Assembly (NCBI GenBank): GCA_014843695.1
Contig: CM026397.1
Span: 39,636,062-39,700,061 of the forward strand
Length of the DNA: 64,000 bases
Direction: 5' to 3'
Source: Archivesica marissinica
Lineage: Eukaryota > Mollusca > Bivalvia > Venerida > Vesicomyidae
Shown: in pieces, positions 12,001-22,654 of the stretch
Position numbering within the stretch: position 1 is the stretch's first letter
Layout: the number at the start of each line of letters is the position of its first letter
Notes under the pieces: generated by a model
The model's input: only the letters and a program-made list of their open reading frames with translations
Database searches by the model: none
Told to the model about the DNA's origin: nothing
Position numbers and translations under genes: made by a program

Positions 12001-15000
12001 ACTACTATATCTACCAGTCACTAACCTGTGCAGTGTTCCCCGAGGTATCTATATCCCATACTACTATATCTACCAGTCACTAACCTGTGCAGTGTTCCCC
12101 AAGGTATCTACATCCCATACTACTATATCTACCAGTCACTAACCTGTGCCGCCGAGGTATCTACATCCCATACTACTATATCTACCAGTCACTAACCTGT
12201 GCCCCCGAGGTATCTACATCCCATACTACTATATCTACCAGTCACTAACCTGTGCCCCCGAGGTATCTACATCCCATACTACTATATCTACCAGTCACTA
12301 ACCTGTGCCCCCGAGGTATCTACATCCCATACTACTATATCTACCAGTCACTAACCTGTGCCCCCGAGGTATCTACATCCCATACTACTATATCTACCAG
12401 TCACTAACCTGTGCCCCCGAGGTATCTACATCCCATACTACTATATCTACCAGTCACTAACCTGTGCCCCCGAGGTATCTACATCCCATACTACTATATC
12501 TACCAGTCACTAACCTGTGCCCCCGAGGTATCTACATCCCATACTACTATATCTACCAGTCACTAACCTGTGCCCCCGAGGTATCTACATCCCATACTAC
12601 TATATCTACCAGTCACTAACCTGTGCCCCCGAGGTATCTACATCCCATACTACTATATCTACCAGTCACTAACCTGTGCCGCCGAGGTATCTACATCCCA
12701 TACTACTATATCTACCAGTCACTAACCTGTGCAGTGTTTCCCGAGGTATCTACATCCCATACTACTATATCTACCAGTCACTAACCTGTGCCCCCGAGGT
12801 ATCTACATCCCATACTACTATATCTACCAGTCACTAACCTGTGCCCCCGAGGTATCTACATCCCATACTACTATATCTACCAGTCACTAACCTGTGCCCC
12901 CTAGGTATCTACATCCCATACTACTATATCTACCAGTCACTAACCTGTGCAGTGTTTCCTGAGGTATCTACATCCCATACTACTATATCTACCAGTCACT
13001 AACCTGTGCAGTGTTCCCCGAGGTATCTACATCCCATACTACTATATCTACCAGTCACTAACCTGTGCAATGTTTCCCCGAGGTATCTACATCCCATACT
13101 ACTATATCTACCAGTCACTAACCTGTGCCCCCGAGGTATCTACATCCCATACTACTATATCTACCAGTCACTAACCTGTGCAGTGTTCCCCGAGGTATCT
13201 ACATACCATACTACTATATCTACCAGTCACTAACCTGTGCAGTGTTTCCCGAGGTATCTACATCCCATACTACTATATGATTATCTACCAGTCCAACAAC
13301 AGTGGAGTTATCTCCAGCAGGGTGCCACATTATACTGAAATTAAAACATAAAAGCAGTTTTAAACTTTATTTATTTTACAACGATTGCGAAGCAAGATTT
13401 AATAACTTATATTAATCACTCTCGTTGACGCGGATGAAAGCGTAAATGTGGTCATTCGTGTGGGAGGAAACGGGAGAAAACCCATCTGTCCGATATGGCA
13501 ACCACCGTACCATCTCACATACTTCCTGGTTCGAGGATCGAACCTGGGTCACATTGGTGAGAGGCGAGCGCGCTAACCACTGTGCTAATCGGACAGCCCA
13601 TTATCAAAAGCAGTTGTAATCTCAACCAGTATATCGAAAATGTCTAATGGCAGCAAACAGTTAACTGATGTACATGTAATTTCCTGCGATATCTGAAAAT
13701 ACATGTAGTCATTTTACAGACTACATGATGTGCATGTGCATCCTATATAATGTTGAACTGATATACAGACTTCATCTCAAAACATGCATACTAGTCCTGT
13801 CAGAATTTCAGAGTTAGAGGGTACAAATCTCTACATGTACATTCCTTGCAACGTTCCAGCTGTTAATGGTGGACATAGACACTCCTAGGTACCTCTCTGG
13901 GCAGAATATCAGACAGGGATGGATACCTGGGTCAAACAGATCTTCCGCAAGTCCAACGGCCATTACTCCCAACGGGATCAATACTTTTTTCGATTAGTGG
14001 TCGAGGATGGAGTAACGTTCGATTAGTGGTCGAGGATGTAGTAACGTTCGATTAGTGGTCGAGGATGTAGTAATGTTCGATTAGTGGTCGAGGATGGAGT
14101 AACGTTCGATTAGTGGTCAAGGATGTAGTAACGTTCGATTAGTGGTCGAGGATGTAGTAACGTTCGATTAGTGGTCAAGGATGTAGTAACGTTCGATTAG
14201 TGGTAGAGGATGTAGTAACGTTCGATTAGTGGTCAAGGATGTAGCAATGTTCGATTAGTGGTCGAGGATGTAGTAATGTTCGATTAGTGGTCAAGGATGT
14301 AGTAACGTTCGATTAGTGGTCGAGGATGTAGCAACGTTCTAGCTGTACTTCCATCATCAAACAGGCTTATTCACAATGGTGATCATGGTTAAGAATTTGT
14401 TGGAATTATCGGAGAAACAAATCAAACCCTATATACATGTACCTACAATATAGTCCATCAAACAATGTAATTAACAGCTTTAGCTATGTTTATACTTTAT
14501 TTATTTTACAACGATTGCGAAGCAAGTTTTAACAACTTATATTAATCACTCTCGTTGGCTCGGATGAAAACGTATATGTGGTCATTCATGTGGGAGGAAA
14601 CCGGAGTACCCGGAGAAAAGCCACCTGTCCGATCTGGCGACCATCGTACCATCTCACATACTTCCCTGTCCGAGGATCGAACCCGGGTCGCATTGGTGAG
14701 AAGCGAGCGCGCTAACCACTGTACTAATCGGACAGCCGAGATTAGCTATATCAAATCTGGCACGATTGTGACATTTATCTGGGATACCATTTATCTGGGA
14801 TACCATTTATCTGGGAGAACTTGTAACATTCTACCTTTTCATGTCTCCATAATCTGAAGCATCGAGGTGACAGACGAGGTTTAGTGACTGATGCGATGAC
14901 TGATCCTCGGATTGAACGTCATCAAAATCTCCCGGTAATCTCCACAATGCAGCACGCATCTCAGATTTACTTTCTGAAGCTGCAATATCATATCCACATA

Positions 15001-18000
15001 ATTATCTACGGGAAACTCTGGCTGGTAAACCGAAAAATAAAGTTGTCATCTATATGTGGTTATTTTTACAGCTCATGTCTTAACCCTTTCCTTCATAGAG
15101 ATTTAGGTTAATATACTATTATATCTCCATACAAACGACAGCCATTTGCTATCATGCAGTGGATAAGTAGGCGCCATATCTATCCCATCTCCATAGATAT
15201 TACTGGGACTACATAGAGATTTAGGTTAATATACTATTATATTTCCATACAAACGACACCCATATAGCTATCATGTAGTGGATAAGTAGTCGCCATATCT
15301 ATCCCACCTCCATAGATATTACTGGGACTACATAGAGATTTAGGTTAATATACTATTATATCTCCATATAAACGACACCCATATAACTATCATGCAGTGG
15401 ATAAGTAGTCGCCATATCTATCCCACCTCCATAGATATTACTGGGACTACATAGAGAGTTAGGTTAATATACTATTATATATCCATACAAACAACAGCCA
15501 TTTAGCTAACATGTAGTGGATAAGTAGTCGCCATATCTATCCCACCACCATAGATATTACTGGGACTGGGAATTGTTGTAAAAGCTTTCATTAAATGTTG
15601 ACTTTGAACAATTTCAGATCCAAAAGAAATCAGGTTGTTATCCACAGTTGAAGCACTGATATATACTCACTTTTATTATAGCATGTTGTAAGGAGGCTGT
15701 TATCCACGGTTGAAGCACTGATATATACTCACTTTTATTATAGCATGTTGTAAGGAGGCTGTTATCCACGGTTGAAGCACTGATATATACTCACTTTTAT
15801 TATAGCATGTTGTAAGGAGGCTGTTATCCACGGTTGAAGTGAATATACCACTTTATTATAGGTTGTGTTGGTTGGGATATATACTCACTTTTATTATAGC
15901 ATGTTGTAAGGAGGCTGTTATCCACGGTTTGAAGCACTGATATATACTCACTTTTATTATAGCATGGTTGTAAGGAGGCTGCTATCCACGGTTGAAGCAC
16001 TGATATATACTACTTTATTATACATGTTGTAAGGAGGCTGTATCCAAGGTTGAAGCACTGATATATACTCATTTTATGATAGCATGTTGTAAGGAGGCTG
16101 TACCACTGTTGAAGCACTGATATATACTCACTTTTATTATAGCATGTTGTAAGGAGGCTGTATCCACGGTTGAAGCACTGATATACTCACTTTTATTATA
16201 GATGTTGTAAGGAGGCGCTATCCACGGTTGAAGCACTGATATATACTCACTTTTATTATAGCATGTTGTAAGGAGGCTGTTATCCACGGTTGAAGCACTG
16301 ATATATACTCACTTTTATTATAGCATGTTGTAAGGAGGCTGCTATCCACGGTTGAAGCACTGATATATACTCACTTTTATTATAGTGTTGTGGGGTGTTG
16401 GTGGTGTTTTTTTTTGCATGTTGTAAGGAGGCTGTTATCCACGGTTGAAGCACTGATATATACTCACTTTTATTATAGCATGTTGTAAGGAGGCTGTTAT
16501 CCACGGTTGAAGCACTGATATATACTCACTTTTATTATAGCATGTTGTAAGGAGGCTGTTATCCACGGTTGAAGCACTGATATATACTCACTTTTATTAT
16601 AGCATGTTGTAAGGAGGCTGTTATCCACGGTTGAAGCACTGATATATACTCACTTTTATTATAGCATGTTGTAAGGAGGCTGCTATCCACGGTTGAAGCA
16701 CTGATATATACTCACTTTTATTATAGCATGTTGTAAGGAGGCTGCTATCCACGGTTGAAGCACTGATATATACTCACTTTTATTATAGCATGTTGTAAGG
16801 AGGCTGCTATCCACGGTTGAAGCACTGATATATACTCACTTTTATTATAGCATGTTGTAAGGAGGCTGCTATCCACGTTTGAAGCACTGATATATACTCA
16901 CTTTTATTATAGCATGTTGTAAGGAGGCTGCTATCGTGTTCTCACTTTTATTATAGCATGTTGTAAGGAGGCTGCTATCCACGGTTGAAGCACTGATATA
17001 TACTCACTTTTATTATAGCATGTTGTAAGGAGGCTGCTATCCACGGTTGAAGCACTGATATATACTCACTTTTATTATAGCATGTTGTAAGGAGGCTGCT
17101 ATCCACGGTTGAAGCACTGATATATACTCACTTTTATTATAGCATGTTGTAAGGAGGCTGCTATCCACGGTTGAAGCACTGATATGCCATATCTCTCCTT
17201 CTTTATGTAGAAATACGTTCTTATTGATCACATTATTCTCATCATCAAAATCTATGTGATGTACCTGATCAGTGAAACACTATAATTAATAATCCCTTCA
17301 AAGTTTTGTCATGTGCTACAACTTGGTCAGCAATATGAAAGTTATTACTTTAAACTGTCACATGTACATGCAGATGTAACTTACACAAATATTGTTAATG
17401 AAAAGGTGTGCTTCCATGCAACTAGAAATCAGGGTTCCCGCTGCCGGTCGCCAAATAACAAATATTGGCGCTAAATTTTGTTAACCCATTCAACACCAAG
17501 TAACTGACATGGACTGGTGCATGATATTTTTAGACCAATAAATTAATAAGAAAATTAGATTTGGACCAGTTCATTTATCAAAATGGGTAATTTTTGTTTA
17601 AAAATAGTTATATTACCGGCAAAAAGTGCAGATCCTGATGAGACGGCTCGTTATGAGCCGGCTCATCTGGATCTACACTTTTTGTAAGCCTATTTAGAGG
17701 CCTGTGGTGTTGAAAGGGTTAATTGGCGAAAATATTTGGCGCAACTTTTTAAAAAAATAAATGTTTTTTTAAATTATTTTTTTTGGCACATGTTTTGTCA
17801 AATATATTTATTTATGAACTATATGGTTCTTAGTTGGCTCCAGTATTTTTCAATTGGCGACAGAAGTGGCGTAGACAAACATTCAGACAGAGGGAACCCT
17901 GGAAATACCAATCAAATTAATTATTAATATTGGGCGAACAACATGCATGATTGTGGGAAAACAATAACATAAGCATACAATTACTTTTTATATAATTTTT

Positions 18001-21000
18001 TTTAATACACCTGGGAGGAGGTCAGACTAATGTGATGAAGTGAAGGCCACTCACATTCCACCAGTAAGAACGAGCACTCAACTCCCAATCTTGCAAGTGA
18101 ATAACAAATCTCTCAAACATAAACTAACTCATGGCCATCATGGTAGCGGTGACAGACTGGTTGCAAGGGAGGCTGACATGGAATAAGACATAAAGCAATG
18201 AACTCTTGACACAAGTGTATTTAGGCCTACTGTACATGGTTAAAATGCAGAACACTCACTTGGTTCTCCTGTCTCAGAGACTGTGTACCAACAATGAAGC
18301 GAATCTGATCAGTTTCTCCAGCCTGAGCAGCCAATGCACGAGCCTAAATAGAAAGTCACATAATTATGCCCAAATGCTTTACATATATACATGGACCACC
18401 AAGCGACAAGCATGCTATATTCTAGTGTATTAAGCTGGGTTTCTGCTGGTGGTCGCCATTTCAGCATTTGGCAAAAATAAGACTTTGTATGGTGAAGTGA
18501 TTTGGCGGAAAAATTACTTATTATATAATCCAATTTCCAAGATTAGCTGTGAAGGTTCTACCCGGGTGCTCAGAGGGTCACCCAGGTTCTTCACCCACCC
18601 CTGGAGAGTTGCCATATAACCTCCATTGTAAGCTGTTTGTGCGACTTTAAATGCTAAAACATACAGTAGCATACATTGTACCAATGATCATCTAAAAGGC
18701 ATGAGTTGACAAGAAATCAAGTACAAGTAACTCAGTTCATCATGTGTGGCATTCGTGGTCCAGTGGTTGAGCATCGGATCTGGAATCTGATGGTCCTGTG
18801 TTCGATATTCGGCCACGGCACATATGTAATGTCCTTGAGCAACTCAGCCTGCACGACACCTCACACACTGCTTATGTCTGAGACGTTTCATATCTTAGTG
18901 TTAGAGACGGTTAGTACACCAGTTTGGACAGTTCGTACCCTAGGATTCATTCACGGCTTTCATTTGACTCAAGCTCCCAGGTTTTGATGCATGAAAATCA
19001 CTAAAGACGCTTGTTTGACTCTTGGGGAACATGCCTGCGAGTCAAATTGATGAGTGATCAAGCGTCATGGCACATTTTCTCACGATACGAGAGGGTGGAG
19101 TCCTTCTAAAAATATAGGCCATATCTCCGACTTCTACCAATAAACGACACCATAAGTATAGATATAATCCTGTAAAGTTGCGAGCCAAATTTATATAAAA
19201 ATACTACTTCTTTGCCGATTAACAAATATTGGTTAAACGTTCAAGCTTTAATCTTAATGTTGGTACCAAAGTCATTTTCAGGAACAAACTACGAGTTACA
19301 CGCATTTTGTTTTGAAATCGGTGACTCCAGCCGTATATCTAAGTACGTCCATGTTGAATATGCCACTGCGATCGCATATTATAAGACACAAGAGATGGAT
19401 AAAACAGTTTTGTAACCAAGAAAACAATATAATTTATGAGTTTTTCTGATTTTGTTCATAGTAATTCCGAGTGTTCATCTTACAGTATGAATGAACATTT
19501 CCTGATATGTCCCAGTTGCTAAACACTCAAACAGCTGATCAAAATTCCCATTAACTTGCGATAATGATACTAATTGCATAAAAATGTGTTTAAAGTCAAG
19601 TTTCATAGATATTGAAATGAATATCATTATGTCCGCTTTATATAAGAAATTCATCCTTTTCAATGTCTGTGTAGAAACATAGACCTGTCCTAAACCCAGA
19701 TACAAAGCTCAGCAAAGTAATTGTTTTCTCCAATTCTGATGAAAAAAACTTACAGCACTGCACATCCTGTGGCAGGCTGATCTGGTTGCACCCAAAACAC
19801 ATTTTGGTCGGGAGGATATTACATGGTCTGGAAAGTACAAACATGCATATTGACTCAAGGGTCATTGACGCATGACTTTCAACAATTAAAAATCTAGTGA
19901 GATGGTATTTGAGAAGTATGTGAGATGGTATGGTGGTCGCCATATCAGACAGGTGGGTTTTCTCCAGGTACTCCGGTTTCCGCCCACACGAATGACAACA
20001 TTTACGCTTTCATCCGCGCCAACAAGAGTGATTAATATAAGTTGTTAAAACTTGCTTCGCAATTGTTGTAAAATAAATAAACGTTAAACTTAGTGAGCGC
20101 CTAGTCCAAATATTTAGACTTGAAAAATGTGACATTTTACTATCCAGGCATTTTTCCTAGTCTAAACGCTAAACCTCAATTATGCGTAGCATCTTTTAGC
20201 CTAAATAGAAATCATTAGACGAAATTGTTTTGAAGATTTATCTCCCAAATAAGATTTCGTTTAATATCAAATTGTTCATACACATGAAATATACTAACAA
20301 ATAATTTATTCGGATTTCTTTTGTGAAGACGGCACAGAAACAGTGGGAGAATCACTCCGGTTGATTTCAAACGGCAAAATCGTATGCACAAAGGTCAGAC
20401 AATATATTTTAAACGGTGTTTATGTCTATATTTATGATTATTCTTAACACCAATGCACAAATTTATAACCGTTCATGTCCAGAAAGCTTCAAAATATTGG
20501 TCAGAATTCCCGCCATCGGATCAGGGCGGAAAGTGCTATCCGAAAATGAGCTTTAACGATAAGACCTCGAAATAACAGAAACATTAGGAGTGCCATGATT
20601 AGGGTTTGAGACATTTCATACCCAAAGTTTCATAATCCTAGAGTACAAACTGTCCAGACTTGGGTATAAAACATGCATTGGGTACGAACCGTCTCAGACA
20701 TTTGGTACGAAACATCTGTAGTGGTAGGATGCATTATGGGTATATCGCGGTATACTAGCTATTAAAAACCAAATTACAGATATACTATTATGTACCTGAA
20801 TTTAAACCTCAATTTGCTTCATTCTATGACTTCTCCACTTCAACATTACAAATACACAAAGAAGAAATACTATTGGGAATCACTTGTGTTTATCATGTTT
20901 TTGGCGCCATCGTGTCAGCAGTTGCGTAGTCAGTAGTTCCGAGTATACCGCGGCAAATGGCTGAGGCCCTGATTTGGGTGTTTATACAAAGGTAGTCACA

Positions 21001-22117
21001 ATAAAATTATGTGAGTATTTGATAGAGACCTTAATCTGTATAATATGTAAGTCTAGCAGTAAATTTGTCATTTTAACATAAAACATGAATATCTTTTTAA
21101 TCTCCCACCAGAAAACAACAAACAGCCTTAGACCCACGATGGGCGTACTTTTTATTAATAATAAAATGCGGGAATCTGGCTATATCACCACATGTCAATA
21201 GATTTACATCACGGAAGAAAGTTCAATAGATATGAGCATCAACTTGTTTTTAATAAAAAATACTACATTTGAGGTGGGGAACTGTTTTGAAAAATAATTA
21301 TTCAATAGAAAAAGCGCGTCTCGGACCTTAAAATTATGCCCATATTTGGTAATACGGGAATTACGTAGTAACCTAAACACATGATCAAAACAGCTTCATT
21401 CATAAATACCAGGTAGCAGACTGCCATTTTACAAAGTTGGAATGAAAATAAATATATATTATGGACATTTGGAGCATTTGATCAGATAAAGGGGTGGGGT
21501 AATTTTGCATATATCTTGATATTCAGGTAAGCACCTTGCATCAGTAATTTTCGAACCACTTACGTTGACAGTTTATGATTTCTTGTTTATCAACACATGT
21601 TTACCTTTCTGGGTCAACACTGATCCAATGGAAAGAATGATAGGTGGCGTTATTTTTATCTCGTTCTGAAAAAGTGTGGATGCCTCGGTATGTTACGACC
21701 AGCGGTATATTAAGAAACGACTATATATAGGGAGACTGATACCGTCTCGCTATAGAGCTAGCTTTTATAGCGACGCAGTAGTGTTCGACTCCAGGTTATG
21801 GAGGATCAGGCAGTCGTCTGTTCGAACCCCAAAATGTGGCTTGGTTACTTTACATCTACGTCCCCGCGAGGGGTTCGACATTAAAGGAAGATAGATAGAT
21901 AGATCCAAACTGGGTACGGAATGTCCGTGGTACGAAACGTCCATGGTACGAAATGATCTCAGGCTCAGACAAGCAACTCTTTTTTTACAATTAAATTGCT
22001 ATCATATTGTGTACTTATGCTATTTTGAAACTTCTGTTTTTCATGTACAAAGGTTGTTCAAAGAATTTGGAAAACCTGGAATTCTAATCCGTAAATAACT
22101 GGAGCTTCGTCTTCCAT
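8929..22117 (-). CDS. EIPR1: EIPR1 (TSSC1) gene, 5' half: WD40 protein of the EARP/GARP tether system
   Basis: Six coding exons were assembled on the minus strand: 22117-22076, 18343-18260, 17264-17132, 14979-14835, 13334-13235 and 9065-8929. The splice phases agree at every junction (0, 0, 1, 2, 0, then 2). The 641 nt encode residues 1-213, compared with about 387 residues in the human protein. Recognisable family stretches are [66 protein letters not shown] and [20 protein letters not shown]1 is a WD40 protein that binds the EARP and GARP complexes and supports endosomal recycling and dense-core-vesicle biogenesis (family knowledge). The C-terminal WD repeats are not visible; the next exon would lie in or beyond the 1-7050 arrays. 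The introns hold junction-derived tandem arrays. It is divergent from TRAPPC12. Confidence 0.93.
9175..9368. repeat. 39-bp tandem repeat, 5 copies
   Basis: Five units of about 39 bp (TTTTAAATAACTTTGTAAAC plus GTGGGTAA and CTGACAG) lie about 110 bp upstream (minus sense) of EIPR1 exon 6, in intron 5. No exon sequence is included. Confidence 0.9.
9505..13290. repeat. 53-60 bp tandem array built from the EIPR1 exon 5 tail and its 5' splice site, about 67 copies
   Basis: On the minus strand each unit reads GGTAGATATAGTAGTATGGG, then ATGTAGATACCTCGGG, then GCACAG|GTTAGTGA. This is the last about 45 nt of EIPR1 exon 5 plus its donor and the start of the intron. The genuine exon at 13334-13235 has six extra bases (AATCAT) that all copies lack, so it is the ancestor and the copies share one derived deletion. 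The first eight plus-strand units are exactly 60 bp. Further right, 53-55 bp units lacking the CAGTGTTT segment alternate with 60-bp ones. Intron 5 is almost entirely this array. Confidence 0.93.
13235..13334 (-). CDS. EIPR1: EIPR1 coding exon 5
   Basis: The acceptor TTTTAATTTCAG precedes 13334 and the donor CACAG|GTTAGTG follows 13235. The exon enters in phase 2 and leaves in phase 0 (100 nt). It encodes IMWHPAGDN, then [16 protein letters not shown], matching the EIPR1 stretch that ends in a WD40 blade (human DNHILLWD). Its 3' portion is the progenitor of the adjoining array, so the true donor is followed by dozens of near-identical donors. Confidence 0.92.
13360..13605 (-). mobile_element. 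tRNA-headed SINE, family A (full-length copy)
   Basis: The head is at the right end: GTCCGATTAGCACAGTGG (A box) and GGTTCGATCC (B box) on the minus strand. The tail at the left ends in AAATAAATAAAGTTTAAA-like sequence. It is flanked by a 10-bp direct repeat, AAAAGCAGTT, at 13350-13359 and 13606-13615, a clear target-site duplication. Related copies lie at 14488, 19902, 48320, 53021, 55074, 56447 and 62971. Located in EIPR1 intron 4. Confidence 0.88.
13991..14338. repeat. 29-bp minisatellite, 12 copies
   Basis: The unit CGATTAGTGGTCGAGGATG plus TAGTAACGTT repeats every 29 bp (13991, 14020 and onward), with CGAGG/CAAGG and AACG/AATG variants. It lies in EIPR1 intron 4. The sequence just upstream (13848-13960) resembles a diverged SINE C copy. 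Confidence 0.95.
14488..14741 (-). mobile_element. tRNA-headed SINE, family A
   Basis: Same family as the 13360-13605 copy, with head at 14737 and tail near 14490. It is flanked by the 8-bp direct repeat TTAGCTAT (14480-14487 and 14742-14749). Intact A- and B-box motifs are visible on the minus strand. It sits about 90 bp from the 3' end of EIPR1 exon 4, inside intron 4. Confidence 0.88.
14835..14979 (-). CDS. EIPR1: EIPR1 coding exon 4
   Basis: The acceptor ATATTGCAG precedes 14979 and the donor AAAAG|GTAGAAT follows 14835. It enters in phase 1 and leaves in phase 2 (145 nt). It encodes [18 protein letters not shown], then an acidic/serine linker, then [16 protein letters not shown]. This parallels the human AAVWRMPKEL...LELLCHLD region. 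The join to exon 5 gives a serine codon followed by IMW. Confidence 0.9.
15080..15565. mobile_element. piggyBac-like MITE end with internal 116-bp tandem duplication (4 copies)
   Basis: The left end TTAACCCTTTCCTTCATAGA is identical to the left end of the intact element at 27174-27413. Its inner segment (ATTTAGGTTAATATACTATT through ACTGGGACTACATAGAG) is repeated four times at about 116-bp spacing. The right inverted terminus is missing, so it is a truncated, internally expanded copy in EIPR1 intron 3. Confidence 0.75.
15636..17190. repeat. 62-bp tandem array built from the EIPR1 exon 3 tail and its 5' splice site, about 24 copies
   Basis: On the minus strand each 62-bp unit reads ATCAGTGCTTCAACCGTGG, ATAGCAGCCTCCTTACAACA, TGCTATAATAAAA|GTGAGTAT. 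That is the coding stretch [17 protein letters not shown] of exon 3 plus its donor. Most units are near-identical. Copies at 15838-16240 and 16384-16420 carry many small indels and foreign-looking G/T runs, which could be real decay or consensus errors in the assembly. Confidence 0.93.
17132..17264 (-). CDS. EIPR1: EIPR1 coding exon 3
   Basis: The acceptor TTCACTGATCAG precedes 17264 and the donor AATAAAA|GTGAGTAT follows 17132. It enters in phase 0 and leaves in phase 1 (133 nt, 44 full codons). It encodes [29 protein letters not shown] and LLTTCYNK, closely matching human EIPR1. The exon's last about 55 nt and donor are the unit of the adjoining 62-bp array. I took the most upstream donor as the functional exon end; choosing a later copy would add 62-nt frameshifting segments. 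Confidence 0.93.
17481..17722. mobile_element. piggyBac-like MITE with TTAA target-site duplication
   Basis: The ends are TTAACCCATTCAACAC at the left and GTGTTGAAAGGGTTAA at the right, an inverted repeat of 16 bases with one mismatch. It is bounded by TTAA on both sides and has terminal CCC/GGG, the piggyBac signature. An internal hairpin at 17621-17684 pairs AAAAAGTGCAGATCC with GGATCTACACTTTTT. At 242 bp it is nearly the size of the 240-bp element at 27174. It lies in EIPR1 intron 2. Confidence 0.82.
17723..18259. other. EIPR1 intron 2 remainder, no gene seen
   Basis: AT-rich sequence between the MITE and EIPR1 exon 2. Short open frames on the plus strand have no recognisable similarity and no splice context. 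A GGTCGCCA...TTTGGC motif flanking the MITE recurs near 18445, suggesting another old interspersed repeat. Confidence 0.6.
18260..18343 (-). CDS. EIPR1: EIPR1 coding exon 2
   Basis: The acceptor CTATTTAG precedes 18343 and the donor AACCAA|GTGAGTG follows 18260. It is phase 0 at both ends, with 84 nt and 28 codons. It encodes [19 protein letters not shown] then TQSLRQENQ, matching human ARALTPQTAETDAIRFLVG then TQSLKYDNQ. Confidence 0.95.
18748..18990 (+). mobile_element. tRNA-headed SINE-like element, family E
   Basis: The plus strand shows a tRNA-like head with GTGGTCCAGTGGTTGAGC (A-box-like) and TGTTCGATATTC (degenerate B box), then a body through CTCAAGCTCCCAGG. A similar head (GTCCAGTGGTAGAGTG...GGGTTCGATAC) lies at 54586-54655. 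It sits in EIPR1 intron 1. Element ends are approximate. Confidence 0.6.
18991..19901. other. EIPR1 intron 1 sequence, no gene seen
   Basis: Unique-looking AT-rich intronic sequence. Open frames of 67-101 codons here lack splice sites, codon bias or recognisable similarity. I see no RNA gene. Confidence 0.6.
19902..20090 (+). mobile_element. SINE family A, 5'-truncated
   Basis: Starts within the body (GAAGTATGTGAGATGG), lacks the tRNA head, and ends AAATAAATAAACGTTAAACT. It is flanked by TAGTGAG at 19895-19901 and 20091-20097. It shares the CTCCGGTTTCC...ACACGAATGAC core with the other family A copies. Confidence 0.8.
20098..21699. other. EIPR1 intron 1 sequence, no gene seen
   Basis: About 1.6 kb of AT-rich intron. 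Phrases such as TTGGTACGAAAC and GGGTACGAACCG recur near 18920, 20640-20720 and 21910-21950, indicating old copies of an uncharacterised interspersed repeat. A strong plus-strand donor-like ATTCAG|GTAAGC at about 21525 could end an untranslated first exon of TRAPPC12, but nothing else supports this. Confidence 0.55.
21700..21905 (+). mobile_element. tRNA-headed SINE-like element, family D, with GATA tail
   Basis: The plus strand contains a tRNA-like head (AGCGACGCAGTAGTGTTCGA, then CTGTTCGAACCCC as B box). It is preceded by TATAGGGAGACTGATACCGT and ends in AGATAGATAGATAGATCC. A second copy is at 22356-22580, and a tail-only piece (CCCCGAGAGGGGTTCGAC then AGATAGATA) at 26148-26195. Confidence 0.65.
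22076..22117 (-). CDS. EIPR1: EIPR1 coding exon 1 (start codon)
   Basis: ATG at 22117 (minus) opens 14 codons, [14 protein letters not shown], nearly identical to the human N-terminus ([14 protein letters not shown]). The donor is TTCCAG|GTTTTCC. The exon ends in phase 0, exactly as exon 2 requires. The 5' UTR must lie at increasing coordinates, towards TRAPPC12. Confidence 0.95.
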
Positions 22118-22355
22118 GTTCGCTCACTTTTGATAAGCCGTAAAAACAAAATGATGCACTATTTCTCGCTGATGTGACTTAATTAAAAATTAACGATACT
22201 AATGTTGTAACCTATACATTATTGCCATTTCTTTCGAAAAATGTGTTGGATAGTAAAAGTAAAAGTGACACTTTTTACAACAACCAAAAACGTTACAAAT
22301 AATTACCTCCCCTTTCCAAAAAATATCAGGTTTGCAATAATAATCATATTTTAGT

Positions 22356-22580
22356 ACTGTAGTGGTATATAGGGAGACTTATACTGTCTGTGTGTTTTAC
22401 GTTTATTTATCGTCGCTACCGGTTGCCCATATAAGCGACGCCTTCTGAAGTGATTAATCATTTTAGATTTTTGGAGGATAGTGCAATGCTTTTATAGTGA
22501 CGCGGTAGAGTGTTCGCCTCCAGGTAATGGAGGATCAGGCAGTCGTGGGTTCGAACCCTGACTTGGGTTTGGATATTTTA
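22356..22580 (+). mobile_element. SINE family D copy interrupted by a SINE family B tail fragment
   Basis: Compared with the 21700-21905 copy, the element is broken at about 22389 by some 97 bp (22389-22485) matching the family B tail (TGTTTTACGTTTATTTATCG then CTACCGGTTGCCCATAT). The D head then resumes as TTTTATAGTGACGCGGTAG with a canonical GGGTTCGAACCC B box. The D-related regions and the insert are both visible by direct comparison. Confidence 0.6.
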
Positions 22581-22654
22581 GTACAGTGAGACAATAGGTA
22601 GCGAAATAATGCCTGAAGAAACCAATATTTAGTACTTACAAATTACAATACAAT

